From NCBI RefSeq assembly GCF_014656055.1, contig NZ_BNBR01000003.1:742482-806481 (forward strand): DNA of 64,000 bases. Direction: 5' to 3'. Position numbers and translations under genes: made by a program. Of the stretch, positions 53,439-63,494 are shown one piece after another (within the stretch, counting starts at the first letter, position 1; every line of letters starts with the position of its first letter). Below the pieces are notes generated by a model. It saw only the letters and a list, made by a program, of their open reading frames with translations. It made no database searches and was not told where the DNA came from. This stretch comes from Streptomyces griseosporeus. GTDB lineage: Bacteria; Actinomycetota; Actinomycetes; Streptomycetales; Streptomycetaceae.

Positions 53439-54182
53439 CTACACCTCCGCCGCACGCATGGCCGCCCCCACGATCCCCGCGTTGTTCTGCAGCTGCGCCG
53501 GGACGATCTCCGCTCTGATGCCCTCGATGTGGGGCAGGAACTTCTGGGACTTGCGGCTGACGCCGCCGCCGATGATGAACAGCTCCGGGGAGAACAGCAT
53601 CTCCACGTGGGCCAGATACTTCTGCACCCGCCGCGCCCAGTGCTCCCAGCTCAGCTCGTGGTCCTCCTTGGCCTTGCTGGAGGCCCGCTTCTCCGCGTCG
53701 TGGCCGCCCAGCTCCAGGTGGCCCAGCTCGGTGTTGGGCACCAGGACGCCGTCGGTGAAGACGGCGCTGCCGATGCCCGTGCCGAAGGTCAGCAGGATGA
53801 CCGTGCCGCGGCGGTCCTTGCCGGCGCCGAAGTGCATCTCGGCGACGCCGGCCGCGTCGGCGTCGTTGACCACCGTCACCGGCAGGCCGCCCAGCCGCTC
53901 GCTGAACAGCGCCCGCGCGTCCGTGTCGACCCAGCTCCTGTCGACGTTGGCCGCCGTACGCACCGTCGCGCCGCCCGTGACCACGCCGGGGAAGGTGAGC
54001 CCGACCGGGCCGGTCCAGCCGAAGTGCTCGACGACCTGCTTCACGCCGTCGGCCACCCCGTCCGGCGTCGCCGGGTGCGGGGTGAGCACCTTGTGGCGCT
54101 CCTGGGCCAGGTCGCCCTTGTCCAGGTCCACGGGAGCGCCCTTGATCCCGGATCCGCCGATGTCCACGCCGAAGATCTGCAT
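53439..54182 (-). CDS. ppgK: Polyphosphate glucokinase
   Basis: A 247-aa ROK-family kinase that phosphorylates glucose using polyphosphate (and usually ATP). Seen: the N-terminal phosphate loop FGVDIGGSGIKGAPVDLDKG, LTFPGVVTGG, VVNDADAAGVAEMHFGAG with the catalytic Asp, and LLTFGTGIGSAVFTDG. The C-terminal part contains SPELFIIGGGVSRK, typical of PpgK. It lies 50 bp downstream of ispH on the same strand, so the two may share a transcript, and is convergent with the DUF6542 gene. Confidence 0.94.
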   Translation of the reverse strand: MQIFGVDIGGSGIKGAPVDLDKGDLAQERHKVLTPHPATPDGVADGVKQVVEHFGWTGPVGLTFPGVVTGGATVRTAANVDRSWVDTDARALFSERLGGLPVTVVNDADAAGVAEMHFGAGKDRRGTVILLTFGTGIGSAVFTDGVLVPNTELGHLELGGHDAEKRASSKAKEDHELSWEHWARRVQKYLAHVEMLFSPELFIIGGGVSRKSQKFLPHIEGIRAEIVPAQLQNNAGIVGAAMRAAEV

Positions 54183-54232
54183 GGCCCTACGTTACGACGG
54201 ACCACTGACAGTCACGCCATGCCCGGCGCTTT

Positions 54233-55240
54233 TCACGCCCCGGCCGGGCCCGCCCCGCCGCGCTCGGCGACCAGCGCCGCCGCCTCTTCGCGCAGGTCCC
54301 GGCGCAGCTCCTTCGGCAGGGAGAAGGTGATGGACTCCTCGGCCGCCTTGACGATCTCGACGTCCTCGAAGCCGCGCTCGGCGAGCCAGGCCAGCACCTC
54401 CTCGACCAGCACCTCGGGCACGGACGCGCCGGAGGTGACGCCGACCGTGGTGACGCCCTCCAGCCAGGCCTCGTCGATCTCCCTGGCGAAGTCCACCAGG
54501 TAGGCCTCGCGGGCGCCGGCCAGCTTGGCGACCTCGACGAGCCGCTTGGAGTTGGAGGAGTTGCGGGAGCCGACGACGATCACCAGATCGGCCTCGGCGC
54601 CCATCTGCTTCACGGCGAGCTGCCGGTTCTGCGTGGCGTAGCAGATGTCGTCGCTGGGCGGGGAGACGAGCCCGGGGAACTTCGTCTTCAGCGCGTCGAC
54701 GGTCTCCATCGTCTCGTCCACGCTCAGCGTGGTCTGGGACAGCCAGACGACCTTCGACGGGTCGCGGACCTCGACCTTCTCCACGTCGCCGGGGCCGTCG
54801 ACGAGCTGGATGTGGTCGGGGGCCTCGCCGGAGGTGCCGATGACCTCCTCGTGGCCCTCGTGGCCAATGAGGAGGATGTCGTAGTCCTCGTTGGCGTACC
54901 GGATGGCTTCCTTGTGGACCTTGGTGACCAGCGGGCAGGTGGCGTCGATGGTGGCCAGCCGGCCCTGCCGCGCCTCCTCGTGCACGGTCGGGGCGACGCC
55001 GTGCGCGGAGAACATCACGATGTTGCCCGGCGGCACCTCCTCCGTCCGCTCGACGAAGACGGCGCCCTTCTTCTCCAGGGTCTGCACGACGTACTTGTTG
55101 TGCACGATCTCGTGCCGGACGTAGACCGGAGCGCCGTACTGCTCCAGGGCCTTCTCGACGGCGATCACGGCGCGGTCCACACCCGCGCAGTAGCCACGGG
55201 GGGCGGCGAGCAGGACACGGCGGCCAGGCGAAGCAGTCAT
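54233..55240 (-). CDS. ispH: 4-hydroxy-3-methylbut-2-enyl diphosphate reductase
   Basis: A 335-aa IspH (LytB). It performs the last step of the MEP isoprenoid pathway, reducing HMBPP to IPP and DMAPP with a [4Fe-4S] cluster. Three cluster cysteines are visible: APRGYCAGVDRA near the N-terminus, DATCPLVTKVH, and DDICYATQNRQ. VRHEIVHNKYVV, FSAHGV and TSGASVPEVLVEEVL are also conserved. ATG 55240 (MTASPGRRVLL) is preferred because GGGG precedes it closely; an in-frame ATG 9 bp upstream lacks a ribosome site. It diverges from xseA across 191 bp in which I see no other gene. Confidence 0.97.
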   Translation of the reverse strand: MTASPGRRVLLAAPRGYCAGVDRAVIAVEKALEQYGAPVYVRHEIVHNKYVVQTLEKKGAVFVERTEEVPPGNIVMFSAHGVAPTVHEEARQGRLATIDATCPLVTKVHKEAIRYANEDYDILLIGHEGHEEVIGTSGEAPDHIQLVDGPGDVEKVEVRDPSKVVWLSQTTLSVDETMETVDALKTKFPGLVSPPSDDICYATQNRQLAVKQMGAEADLVIVVGSRNSSNSKRLVEVAKLAGAREAYLVDFAREIDEAWLEGVTTVGVTSGASVPEVLVEEVLAWLAERGFEDVEIVKAAEESITFSLPKELRRDLREEAAALVAERGGAGPAGA

Positions 55241-55431
55241 GCACCCCATCGTAAGGCCGCGTTCGGGGGCCCGGAGATCGCGTCCCCGGCCTGTCGCCCG
55301 TGAGACCGGGGTGATCGGGAAGGAGGCCCTGGTGTCCGGCACGGATCCGACGGCCCGGGCGGCCGGCGGGGGCCGCGGGCCGCGGCGCAGTCCCGGCTCC
55401 GTTGTCGGTGCGGCCCGTTACCCTCGCGGAC

Positions 55432-56640
55432 ATGGCTGTCAACACGTCCGCGGACACCCCGATCCCCGTCGGTGAGGTCTCGCGGCTCATCGGCGGGTGG
55501 ATCGACCGGCTCGGCGCGGTGTGGGTCGAGGGGCAGATCACGCAGCTGTCGCGGCGCCCGGGCGCGGGCGTGGTGTTCCTGACGCTGCGCGATCCGTCGT
55601 ACGACATCTCGGTCAGCGTCACCTGCTACCGGCAGGTGTTCGACGCCGTCGCGGACGTCGTCGGCGAGGGCGCCCGGGTCGTGGTGCACGCGAAGCCGGA
55701 GTGGTACGCGCCGCGCGGGCAGCTGTCGCTGCGCGCCGCCGAGATCCGTCCGGTGGGCGTCGGGGAGCTGCTGGCACGCCTGGAGCAGCTGAAGAAGTCG
55801 CTCGCGGCGGAGGGCCTGTTCGCGACGGAACGCAAGAAGCCGCTGCCGTTCCTGCCGCAGCTGATCGGCCTGGTGTGCGGGCGGGCCTCGGCGGCCGAGC
55901 GGGACGTGCTGGAGAACGCCCGGCACCGCTGGCCGCACGTCCGCTTCGAGGTGCGCAACGTCCCGGTGCAGGGCGTGCACGCGGTGCCGCAGGTGGTGCA
56001 GGCCGTCAAGGAGCTGGACGAGATCGACGAGGTCGACGTGATCATCGTCGCGCGCGGTGGCGGCAGCGTGGAGGACCTGCTGCCGTTCTCCGACGAGCAG
56101 CTGGTCCGCGCGGTCGCCGCGTGCCGTACGCCGGTGGTGTCGGCGATCGGCCACGAGCCGGACACCCCGCTGCTGGACTACGTCGCGGATCTGCGCGCCT
56201 CGACGCCCACCGACGCCGCCAAGAAGGTCGTACCGGACGTCGGTGAGGAGCTGGAGCGGGTGCGGATGCTGCGCGGCCGTGCCCGGCGGTCCGTGGAGGC
56301 GCTGGTGGAGCGGGAGGAGCGCGGGCTCGCCCACGCGCTGGCCCGGCCCTCGATACAGGACCCGCACCGGATGATCGACGAGCGCGAGGACCAGGTGGCG
56401 GCGCTGGTGGAGCGGTCGCGGCGCTGTCTCGGGCATCTGCTGGACCGCGCGGACTCGGAGCTGACGCACACGCACGCGCGCGTGGTGGCCCTGTCCCCCG
56501 CGGCGACGCTCCAGCGCGGGTACGCGGTGCTGCAGAAGGCCGACGGACACGTGGTGCGCGCGCCGGGCGAGGTGACGGCCGAGGAGCCGCTGCGGGCCCG
56601 GGTGGCCGAGGGTGAGTTCATTGTCCGAGTCGATGTTTAG
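55432..56640 (+). CDS. xseA: Exodeoxyribonuclease VII large subunit
   Basis: A 402-aa protein. The N-terminal OB-fold domain is about residues 10-105 (VGEVSRLIGGWIDRLGAVWVEG, then VVFLTLRDPSYDISVSVTC). The catalytic XseA domain follows, with IIVARGGGSVEDLLPFSDE and VVSAIGHEPDTPLLDYVADLRASTPTDAAK. The C-terminal part is a long coiled coil ending in an AATLQRGYAVL segment. With the small subunit it degrades single-stranded DNA. ATG 55432 (MAVNTSADTPIP) gives the normal length. The small-subunit gene begins 9 bp after the stop. Confidence 0.97.
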   Translation: MAVNTSADTPIPVGEVSRLIGGWIDRLGAVWVEGQITQLSRRPGAGVVFLTLRDPSYDISVSVTCYRQVFDAVADVVGEGARVVVHAKPEWYAPRGQLSLRAAEIRPVGVGELLARLEQLKKSLAAEGLFATERKKPLPFLPQLIGLVCGRASAAERDVLENARHRWPHVRFEVRNVPVQGVHAVPQVVQAVKELDEIDEVDVIIVARGGGSVEDLLPFSDEQLVRAVAACRTPVVSAIGHEPDTPLLDYVADLRASTPTDAAKKVVPDVGEELERVRMLRGRARRSVEALVEREERGLAHALARPSIQDPHRMIDEREDQVAALVERSRRCLGHLLDRADSELTHTHARVVALSPAATLQRGYAVLQKADGHVVRAPGEVTAEEPLRARVAEGEFIVRVDV

Positions 56641-56649
56641 GTTGGATGG

Positions 56650-56892
56650 ATGACCAGCAAGGTGGACGAGGCGCTCGGCTACGAGCAGGCGCGCGACGAG
56701 CTGATCGAGGTGGTGCGCCGCCTGGAGGCGGGCGGTACGACGCTGGAGGAGTCCCTCGCCCTGTGGGAGCGCGGCGAGGAGCTGGCCCGGGTGTGCCGGC
56801 GCTGGCTGGAGGGCGCGCGGGCGCGGCTGGACGCGGCGCTGGCGGAGGAGAAGGCCGGGGAGTCACCGGCCGACGGGGCGGGCGAGGGCTAG
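56650..56892 (+). CDS. xseB: Exodeoxyribonuclease VII small subunit
   Basis: An 80-aa helical protein of the usual size. GYEQARDELIEVVRRLEAGG and LEESLALWERGEELARVCRRWLE match the two-helix XseB fold. Placement 9 bp after xseA is the standard operon. Several copies bind one large subunit and are needed for nuclease activity. A terminator hairpin follows about 100 bp downstream. Confidence 0.96.
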   Translation: MTSKVDEALGYEQARDELIEVVRRLEAGGTTLEESLALWERGEELARVCRRWLEGARARLDAALAEEKAGESPADGAGEG

Positions 56893-56993
56893 GCGGCGGC
56901 GCTCGCCGAGACACCCCTGGGTCCAGGTCTCGATCCAGGCCACGGTCGGACCCCTGGCGTCACCGACGCCCGGCCCCGTCGTTGTCCCACGGA

Positions 56994-57022
56994 AGAGGCC
57001 CCCAGCACCGCCGGGGGCCTCT
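56994..57022. terminator. Bidirectional terminator between xseB and the DUF4245 gene
   Basis: A perfect 10-bp stem (56994-57003 with 57013-57022) and a 9-nt loop lie between convergent genes, 20 bp before the DUF4245 stop. Confidence 0.85.
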
Positions 57023-57042
57023 CGTCGTGTGCGGGGCCGTGG

Positions 57043-57570
57043 TCAGGCCATCTTCAGCGCCCCGGCCATCTTCGCCAGCTGGTCGAAGGAGGCCGTGCCC
57101 GCGACGACCGTCGTCGAGCCGCCGGGGGTGTCCTTGAGCACCAGGGCGTCGTACCGGCCGCCGGTGTAGCGGATCCAGGTCCGGCCGCCGATCTGCTGGG
57201 TCACCTCGGTCGCCTCGGCGCCCTGGCTGGCCTCGTCGATGAACCGCGCGCGCTTGTCGGTGGACTGCTCGATCGCCACGTACTCCCCGTCGGGGGCGTG
57301 GTAGCCGAGGTGCCAGGCGTCGAAGTCGGCCCCGTCGAAGCGGACGGAGGTCGGCTTCCAGCTCTGCGGCAGGCCCTCGGGTGCGGCCACCGGGTAGGAG
57401 GCGGCACGGCGTGCCGTCAGCAGCTCGACGCGGTAGTCGACGCGCTTGATGTCCGGTGCGTGATCGTCGTGCGGGATGAAGAGGTAGACCACCAACGCCG
57501 CGATCATGATCAGGCCCAGGGAGAGGACCATGTCCCGGACCGTCTTCTGCTTGCCGTTCGAACCTGCCAC
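57043..57570 (-). CDS. DUF4245 membrane-anchored protein
   Basis: A 175-aa protein with a single N-terminal membrane helix (about residues 13-33, MVLSLGLIMIAALVVYLFIP) and an extracytoplasmic domain. The domain has VDYRVELLTARRAASYPVAAPEGLPQSWKPTSVRF in its first half and GRTWIRYTGGRYDALVL later, matching actinomycete DUF4245. Function is unknown. GTG 57570 (VAGSNGKQKTVRD) is chosen by analogy with the family, although the ribosome site (GGGG) is very close. It diverges from glpX, with 126 bp between starts. Confidence 0.88.
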   Translation of the reverse strand: MAGSNGKQKTVRDMVLSLGLIMIAALVVYLFIPHDDHAPDIKRVDYRVELLTARRAASYPVAAPEGLPQSWKPTSVRFDGADFDAWHLGYHAPDGEYVAIEQSTDKRARFIDEASQGAEATEVTQQIGGRTWIRYTGGRYDALVLKDTPGGSTTVVAGTASFDQLAKMAGALKMA

Positions 57571-57696
57571 GCCCCTATCGTCGCAGGTGCCCGGCCCGCT
57601 CATCCGTGGGGTCCCCTGCTCATTTTGTCGGACTGACGATAGAGTCGGGTCGAACACCCTCATCCGGCCGTCGTCGTATCAGAAAGGTGCGCTCCG

Positions 57697-58731
57697 ATGA
57701 CCGAGCATCATCACTTGCCGTCCGAGCTGGACGTCCCGTCCGAGGCCCCCGACCGCAACCTCGCCCTGGAGCTCGTCCGGGTGACCGAAGCCGCGGCGAT
57801 GGCCGCCGGCCGCTGGGTCGGGCGCGGCGACAAGAACGGTGCCGACGGCGCGGCCGTGCGCGCCATGCGGACCCTCGTCTCCACCGTGTCGATGAACGGC
57901 GTCGTCGTCATCGGCGAGGGCGAGAAGGACGAGGCGCCGATGCTCTACAACGGGGAGCGGGTCGGCGACGGCACCGGCCCCGAGGTCGACATCGCCGTCG
58001 ACCCGATCGACGGCACCACGCTGACCGCCAAGGGCATGCCCAACGCGATCGCCGTGCTCGCCGCGGCGGAGCGCGGGTCGATGTTCGACCCGTCGGCCGT
58101 CTTCTACATGGACAAGCTGGTCACCGGCCCCGAGGCCGCGGACTTCGTGGACATCGACGCGCCCGTCGCGGTGAACATCCGGCGGATCGCCAAGGCGAAG
58201 CGGTCCACGCCGGAGGACGTCACCGTCGTCATCCTGGACCGGCCCCGGCACGAGGGGCTCATCAAGGAGGTCCGGGAGGCCGGTGCGCGCATCAAGCTGA
58301 TCTCCGACGGCGATGTCGCCGGGTCGATCTACGCCCTGCGCGAGGGCACCGGCGTCGACCTGCTGCTCGGCATCGGCGGCACGCCCGAGGGCATCATCTC
58401 GGCCTGCGCGGTGAAGTGCCTGGGCGGCACGATCCAGGGCAAGCTGTGGCCCAAGGACGAGGAGGAGCGGCAGCGGGCCATCGACGCCGGGCACGACCTG
58501 GACCGGGTGCTGACCACCGACGACCTGGTCTCCGGGGAGAACGTCTTCTTCGTCGCGACCGGCATCACCGACGGTGAGCTGCTGCGCGGTGTGCGGTACA
58601 AGTCGGAGACCGCGCTCACCGAGTCGATCGTGATGCGGTCGAAGTCGGGGACGGTCCGCCGGATCGACTCCGAGCACCGGCTGAGCAAGCTGCGGGCGTA
58701 CAGCGCGATCGACTTCGACCGGGCGAAGTAG
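57697..58731 (+). CDS. glpX: Fructose-1,6-bisphosphatase, class II
   Basis: A 344-aa GlpX-type enzyme that removes phosphate from fructose-1,6-bisphosphate in gluconeogenesis. Seen: NGADGAAVRAMR, the metal-binding VVIGEGEKDEAPML, VDPIDGTTLTAKG, ISDGDVAGSIYA and LLLGIGGTPEGIISA. Length fits the family. It is the expected actinobacterial gluconeogenic phosphatase. It is monocistronic, with a strong hairpin 38 bp after the stop. Confidence 0.97.
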   Translation: MTEHHHLPSELDVPSEAPDRNLALELVRVTEAAAMAAGRWVGRGDKNGADGAAVRAMRTLVSTVSMNGVVVIGEGEKDEAPMLYNGERVGDGTGPEVDIAVDPIDGTTLTAKGMPNAIAVLAAAERGSMFDPSAVFYMDKLVTGPEAADFVDIDAPVAVNIRRIAKAKRSTPEDVTVVILDRPRHEGLIKEVREAGARIKLISDGDVAGSIYALREGTGVDLLLGIGGTPEGIISACAVKCLGGTIQGKLWPKDEEERQRAIDAGHDLDRVLTTDDLVSGENVFFVATGITDGELLRGVRYKSETALTESIVMRSKSGTVRRIDSEHRLSKLRAYSAIDFDRAK

Positions 58732-58769
58732 CCCGGCCGGCCCGGGGCACTCCCCCGGCCGACATCACA

Positions 58770-58799
58770 TCGGCGCCCTCTGTGCGGAGAGGGCGCCGA
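58770..58799. terminator. Bidirectional terminator between glpX and the WhiB-like gene
   Basis: A perfect 12-bp stem (58770-58781 with 58788-58799) with a 6-nt loop lies between convergent genes. It is 21 bp before the stop of the WhiB-like gene. Confidence 0.9.
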
Positions 58800-58820
58800 A
58801 TGTGTTTCGCGTGAGGGCCG

Positions 58821-59198
58821 TCAGCCCGCTGCCGCTATGCGGTCGGTGGTGCGGGCGGCCTTCTTCAGCTCCATCTCGCGGCGGCGCCGGCGGGCCAGGA
58901 CGACACGGCGCTCCGCCGCCGTCAGGCCGCCCCAGACGCCGTAGGGCTCGGGCTGGAGGAGGGCGTGTTCGCGGCACTCGACCATGACCGGGCAGCGGGC
59001 ACAGACGCGCTTCGCGGCTTCCTCGCGGGAGAGCCGGGCCGCGGTGGGTTCTTTGGAGGGTGCGAAGAACAGGCCCGCCTCGTCACGCCGGCACACCGCC
59101 TCGGTGTGCCATGGGGCGTCTTGATCCCTGTCTCGCGCTGGCACCCGCTGGGCCGGAACGGCAGCTACCTGCAGGGACGAATGCGGCGGTTGCAGCAC
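58821..59198 (-). CDS. WhiB-family iron-sulfur transcriptional regulator
   Basis: A 125-aa Wbl protein. The four cluster cysteines are Cys36 (AVCRRDE), Cys66, Cys69 (CARCP) and Cys75 (ECREHAL). The GVWGGLTAAERR turn (87-98) leads to a basic tail (ARRRRREMELKKAARTT) for DNA or sigma-factor contact. Wbl proteins bind a [4Fe-4S] cluster and act with the primary sigma factor. Its place next to glpX and the fumarase genes suggests the WblI type of Streptomyces coelicolor; I am not certain of that name. The GTG start has a good AGGAG 6 nt upstream. Probably 112 bp of promoter separates it from the DUF1707 gene. Confidence 0.95.
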   Translation of the reverse strand: MLQPPHSSLQVAAVPAQRVPARDRDQDAPWHTEAVCRRDEAGLFFAPSKEPTAARLSREEAAKRVCARCPVMVECREHALLQPEPYGVWGGLTAAERRVVLARRRRREMELKKAARTTDRIAAAG

Positions 59199-59310
59199 GG
59201 TCTACTCCTGACGACGGCTTCGCGAGCGAGAGACGATGCAGCAAGGCCTACCCGCTGTGCGCGCGCCTATGCACTGAGTTCCGAACCGGCAGACTCTGTG
59301 TTCACATCCG

Positions 59311-59991
59311 TCAACGGTCCAGGTGTTTGCGCAAATTCTTGTCGACCTTGCGCTGAACCCGATCGAGTATGTCCGCGACGATCCGTCCCCGCCGCGGCCG
59401 GCCCTCGATGTTGCCGAGCACGGCCCACCCCTCCACGTACACCACGGGGGCGTCCGGGTCGCCGGAGTCGAGGGCGTCCACCTCGAAGTTGCCGAGGACC
59501 CCGCCGCCCGTGCCGTGCAGCGAGACGTTCTCCGGGACGCGGATCTCGATGTTGCCGAAGACCGAGACCGCCTTGATCACCACCTGCTGGTACTCGAACA
59601 GGGCCTCGCTGAGGTCGATCTCGACGCTGCCGAAGACCGCGTACGCGTGGATGCGGCGGCCCGCGCGCCAGCGGCCGCGGCGGGTGGCGCTGCTGAACAC
59701 CGCCACCACGTTGTCGTCCGGGTCGGCCGGGACGGCGCCGGCGGCCGGGCGGCCCGGGACGGCGCCCGGCGCGCGGCGGGCGTGGGCGGCGGGCAGGTCC
59801 CGGACGAAGGCCTCCAGCTCGCCGACCGTCCTGGCGGCCAGCACGCCCTCCACCCGCTCGGCGTGCTCCTCCGCGGTCAGGCGGCCCTCGGCGAGGGCGT
59901 CGCGCAGGATGTCGGCGATGCGGTCCCGCTCGGCGTCGGAGGCGCGCAGCTCGGCGGTCGGCGTGGGTGCGGTCTGCTTCTGAAGGTCCAC
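59311..59991 (-). CDS. DUF1707 (SHOCT-like) and cell-wall-stress-response C-terminal domain protein
   Basis: About 226 aa. The N-terminal DUF1707 domain is ELRASDAERDRIADILRDALAEGRLTAEEHAERVEGVLAA followed by VGELEAFVRDLP. A variable Ala/Pro linker follows, then a beta-rich domain (FGSVEIDLSEALF, VFGNIEIRVPENV, VLGNFEVDAL, VLGNIEGRP) resembling the LiaF-type C-terminal domain. The function is unknown; no membrane helix is visible. The start is uncertain: GTG 59991 (VDLQKQT) is preferred, with a TACGCT element 6 nt upstream suggesting a leaderless message; GTG 60012 would add seven residues. Confidence 0.85.
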   Translation of the reverse strand: MDLQKQTAPTPTAELRASDAERDRIADILRDALAEGRLTAEEHAERVEGVLAARTVGELEAFVRDLPAAHARRAPGAVPGRPAAGAVPADPDDNVVAVFSSATRRGRWRAGRRIHAYAVFGSVEIDLSEALFEYQQVVIKAVSVFGNIEIRVPENVSLHGTGGGVLGNFEVDALDSGDPDAPVVYVEGWAVLGNIEGRPRRGRIVADILDRVQRKVDKNLRKHLDR

Positions 59992-60181
59992 GGCAGCAGC
60001 GTAGCGAAACACGATAGATCGCGACAGTCCCCCGGCAGGGTGATCTGCGGGCCCCGGGACGATCCGCGGGCCGCGGAACTGAGCCTTACCTCACAAGCCC
60101 GGCGCCGACGGCAGGTTCTACGCTGGACGGGCCCGCCAGCGTCGGCGGGCCGCCGTCCGTCAGAGTGAGGAATGGGCTGAG

Positions 60182-61852
<1,671 letters not shown>

Positions 61853-61874
61853 TCCGGCGCCGCCACGCGCGCGT

Positions 61875-61906
61875 ACGGCCCCCTCCCGGCACCGGGCGGG
61901 GGCCGT
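61875..61906 (+). terminator. Terminator after the class I fumarase gene
   Basis: A perfect outer 9-bp stem (61875-61883 with 61898-61906) has further pairing inside (CCCGGCACCGGG). It begins 22 bp after the class I fumarase stop and ends about 90 bp before the fumC start. Confidence 0.85.
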
Positions 61907-61998
61907 CGCCGTATCCGGACTCACCGCGCTCCCGGCGGGAACCCCGCAGGGGGAATAGCCTCGGTCCAGCCCGCGCTGATCTTCGTGGAGGTACGACG

Positions 61999-63402
61999 AT
62001 GACGACGACCGGAACCGGCGGCGACTACCGGATCGAGCACGACTCCATGGGCGAGGTGCGGGTGCCCGCGCACGCCAAGTGGCGGGCGCAGACGCAGCGG
62101 GCCGTGGAGAACTTCCCGGTCTCCGGGCAGCGGATCGAGCGCGCGCACATCGAGGCGCTGGCGCGCATCAAGGGCGCCGCGGCCAAGGTGAACGCGCGTC
62201 TCGGGGTGCTCGACAAGGACATCGCGGAGGCCGTGCAGGAGGCGGCCGGCGAGGTCGCGGAGGGCCGGTGGGACGACCACTTCCCGGTCGACGTGTTCCA
62301 GACCGGGTCGGGGACGTCCTCCAACATGAACGCCAACGAGGTCATCGCGACGCTGGCGAGCGAGCGGCTCGGCCGGGACGTGCACCCCAACGACCACGTC
62401 AACGCCTCGCAGTCGTCCAACGACGTCTTCCCCTCGTCGATCCACATCGCCGCGACCGCCGCCGTCCTGCGCGACCTCGTCCCCGCCCTCGACCACCTCG
62501 CCGCCTCCCTGACCCGCAAGTCGGAGGAGTTCGCCGACGTGGTGAAGTCCGGGCGGACCCACCTGATGGACGCCACGCCCGTCACCCTCGGCCAGGAGTT
62601 CGCCGGGTACGCGGCGCAGGTGCGGTACGGCGTCGAGCGGCTGCGGGCCTCGCTGCCCCGGCTGGCCGAGCTGCCGCTGGGCGGCACCGCCGTCGGCACC
62701 GGCATCAACACCCCGCCCGGGTTCTCCGCCGCGGTCATCGAGGAGGTGGCCCGCGTGACCGGGCTGCCGCTGACCGAGGCGCGGGACCACTTCGAGGCGC
62801 AGGGCGCCCGGGACGGGATCGTGGAGACCAGCGGGCAGCTGCGCACGATCGCCGTGTCCCTGACGAAGATCGCCAACGATCTGCGGTGGATGTCGTCCGG
62901 GCCGCGCACCGGCCTCGCCGAGATCAGCCTGCCCGACCTGCAGCCCGGCTCGTCGATCATGCCCGGCAAGGTCAACCCGGTCGTCCCGGAGGCCGTCCTC
63001 ATGGTCGCCGCGCAGGTCATCGGCAACGACGCCACCGTCGCCACGGCCGGCGCCGCGGGCAACTTCGAGCTGAACGTCATGCTGCCGGTGATCGCCAAGA
63101 ACGTCCTGGAGTCGATCCGGCTCCTCGCCAACGTCTCCCGGCTGCTCGCCGACCGGACCGTCGACGGCATCACCGCCCACCGCGAACGCGCCCGCGAGTA
63201 CGCCGAGTCGTCGCCGTCCGTCGTGACGCCGCTGAACAAGTACATCGGGTACGAGGAGGCCGCGAAGGTCGCCAAGAAGGCGCTCGCGGAGCGGAAGACG
63301 ATCCGGCAGGTGGTGCTGGAGAGCGGGTACGTCGAGCGGGGCGCCCTCACGGTCGAGCAGCTCGACGAGGCGCTGGACGTGCTGCGGATGACCCGCCCGT
63401 GA
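61999..63402 (+). CDS. fumC: Class II fumarate hydratase
   Basis: A 467-aa oxygen-stable fumarase of the aspartase/fumarase superfamily. Seen: FQTGSGTSSNMNANEVIA, NASQSSNDVFPSSIHIAA, SGRTHLMDATPVTLGQE and the signature GSSIMPGKVNPVVPEAV. Length and order fit FumC. ATG 61999 has GGAGG 7 nt upstream. It would take over the malate-forming step when the iron-sulfur enzyme is damaged, as known from other bacteria with both types. A long hairpin follows the stop. Confidence 0.97.
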   Translation: MTTTGTGGDYRIEHDSMGEVRVPAHAKWRAQTQRAVENFPVSGQRIERAHIEALARIKGAAAKVNARLGVLDKDIAEAVQEAAGEVAEGRWDDHFPVDVFQTGSGTSSNMNANEVIATLASERLGRDVHPNDHVNASQSSNDVFPSSIHIAATAAVLRDLVPALDHLAASLTRKSEEFADVVKSGRTHLMDATPVTLGQEFAGYAAQVRYGVERLRASLPRLAELPLGGTAVGTGINTPPGFSAAVIEEVARVTGLPLTEARDHFEAQGARDGIVETSGQLRTIAVSLTKIANDLRWMSSGPRTGLAEISLPDLQPGSSIMPGKVNPVVPEAVLMVAAQVIGNDATVATAGAAGNFELNVMLPVIAKNVLESIRLLANVSRLLADRTVDGITAHRERAREYAESSPSVVTPLNKYIGYEEAAKVAKKALAERKTIRQVVLESGYVERGALTVEQLDEALDVLRMTRP

Positions 63403-63413
63403 CGCCGTGAGGG

Positions 63414-63464
63414 CGCTGCGGCGCGTGTCACGCCCGGGTGCGAACCGTGACGCGCGCCGCAGCG
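63414..63464 (+). terminator. Terminator after fumC
   Basis: A 19-bp stem (63414-63432 with 63446-63464), with one mismatch that forms a G-U pair in RNA, closes a 13-nt loop. It starts 12 bp after the fumC stop. Confidence 0.9.
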
Positions 63465-63494
63465 TCGTATGGCTGTGACACCTAATATCTGTGC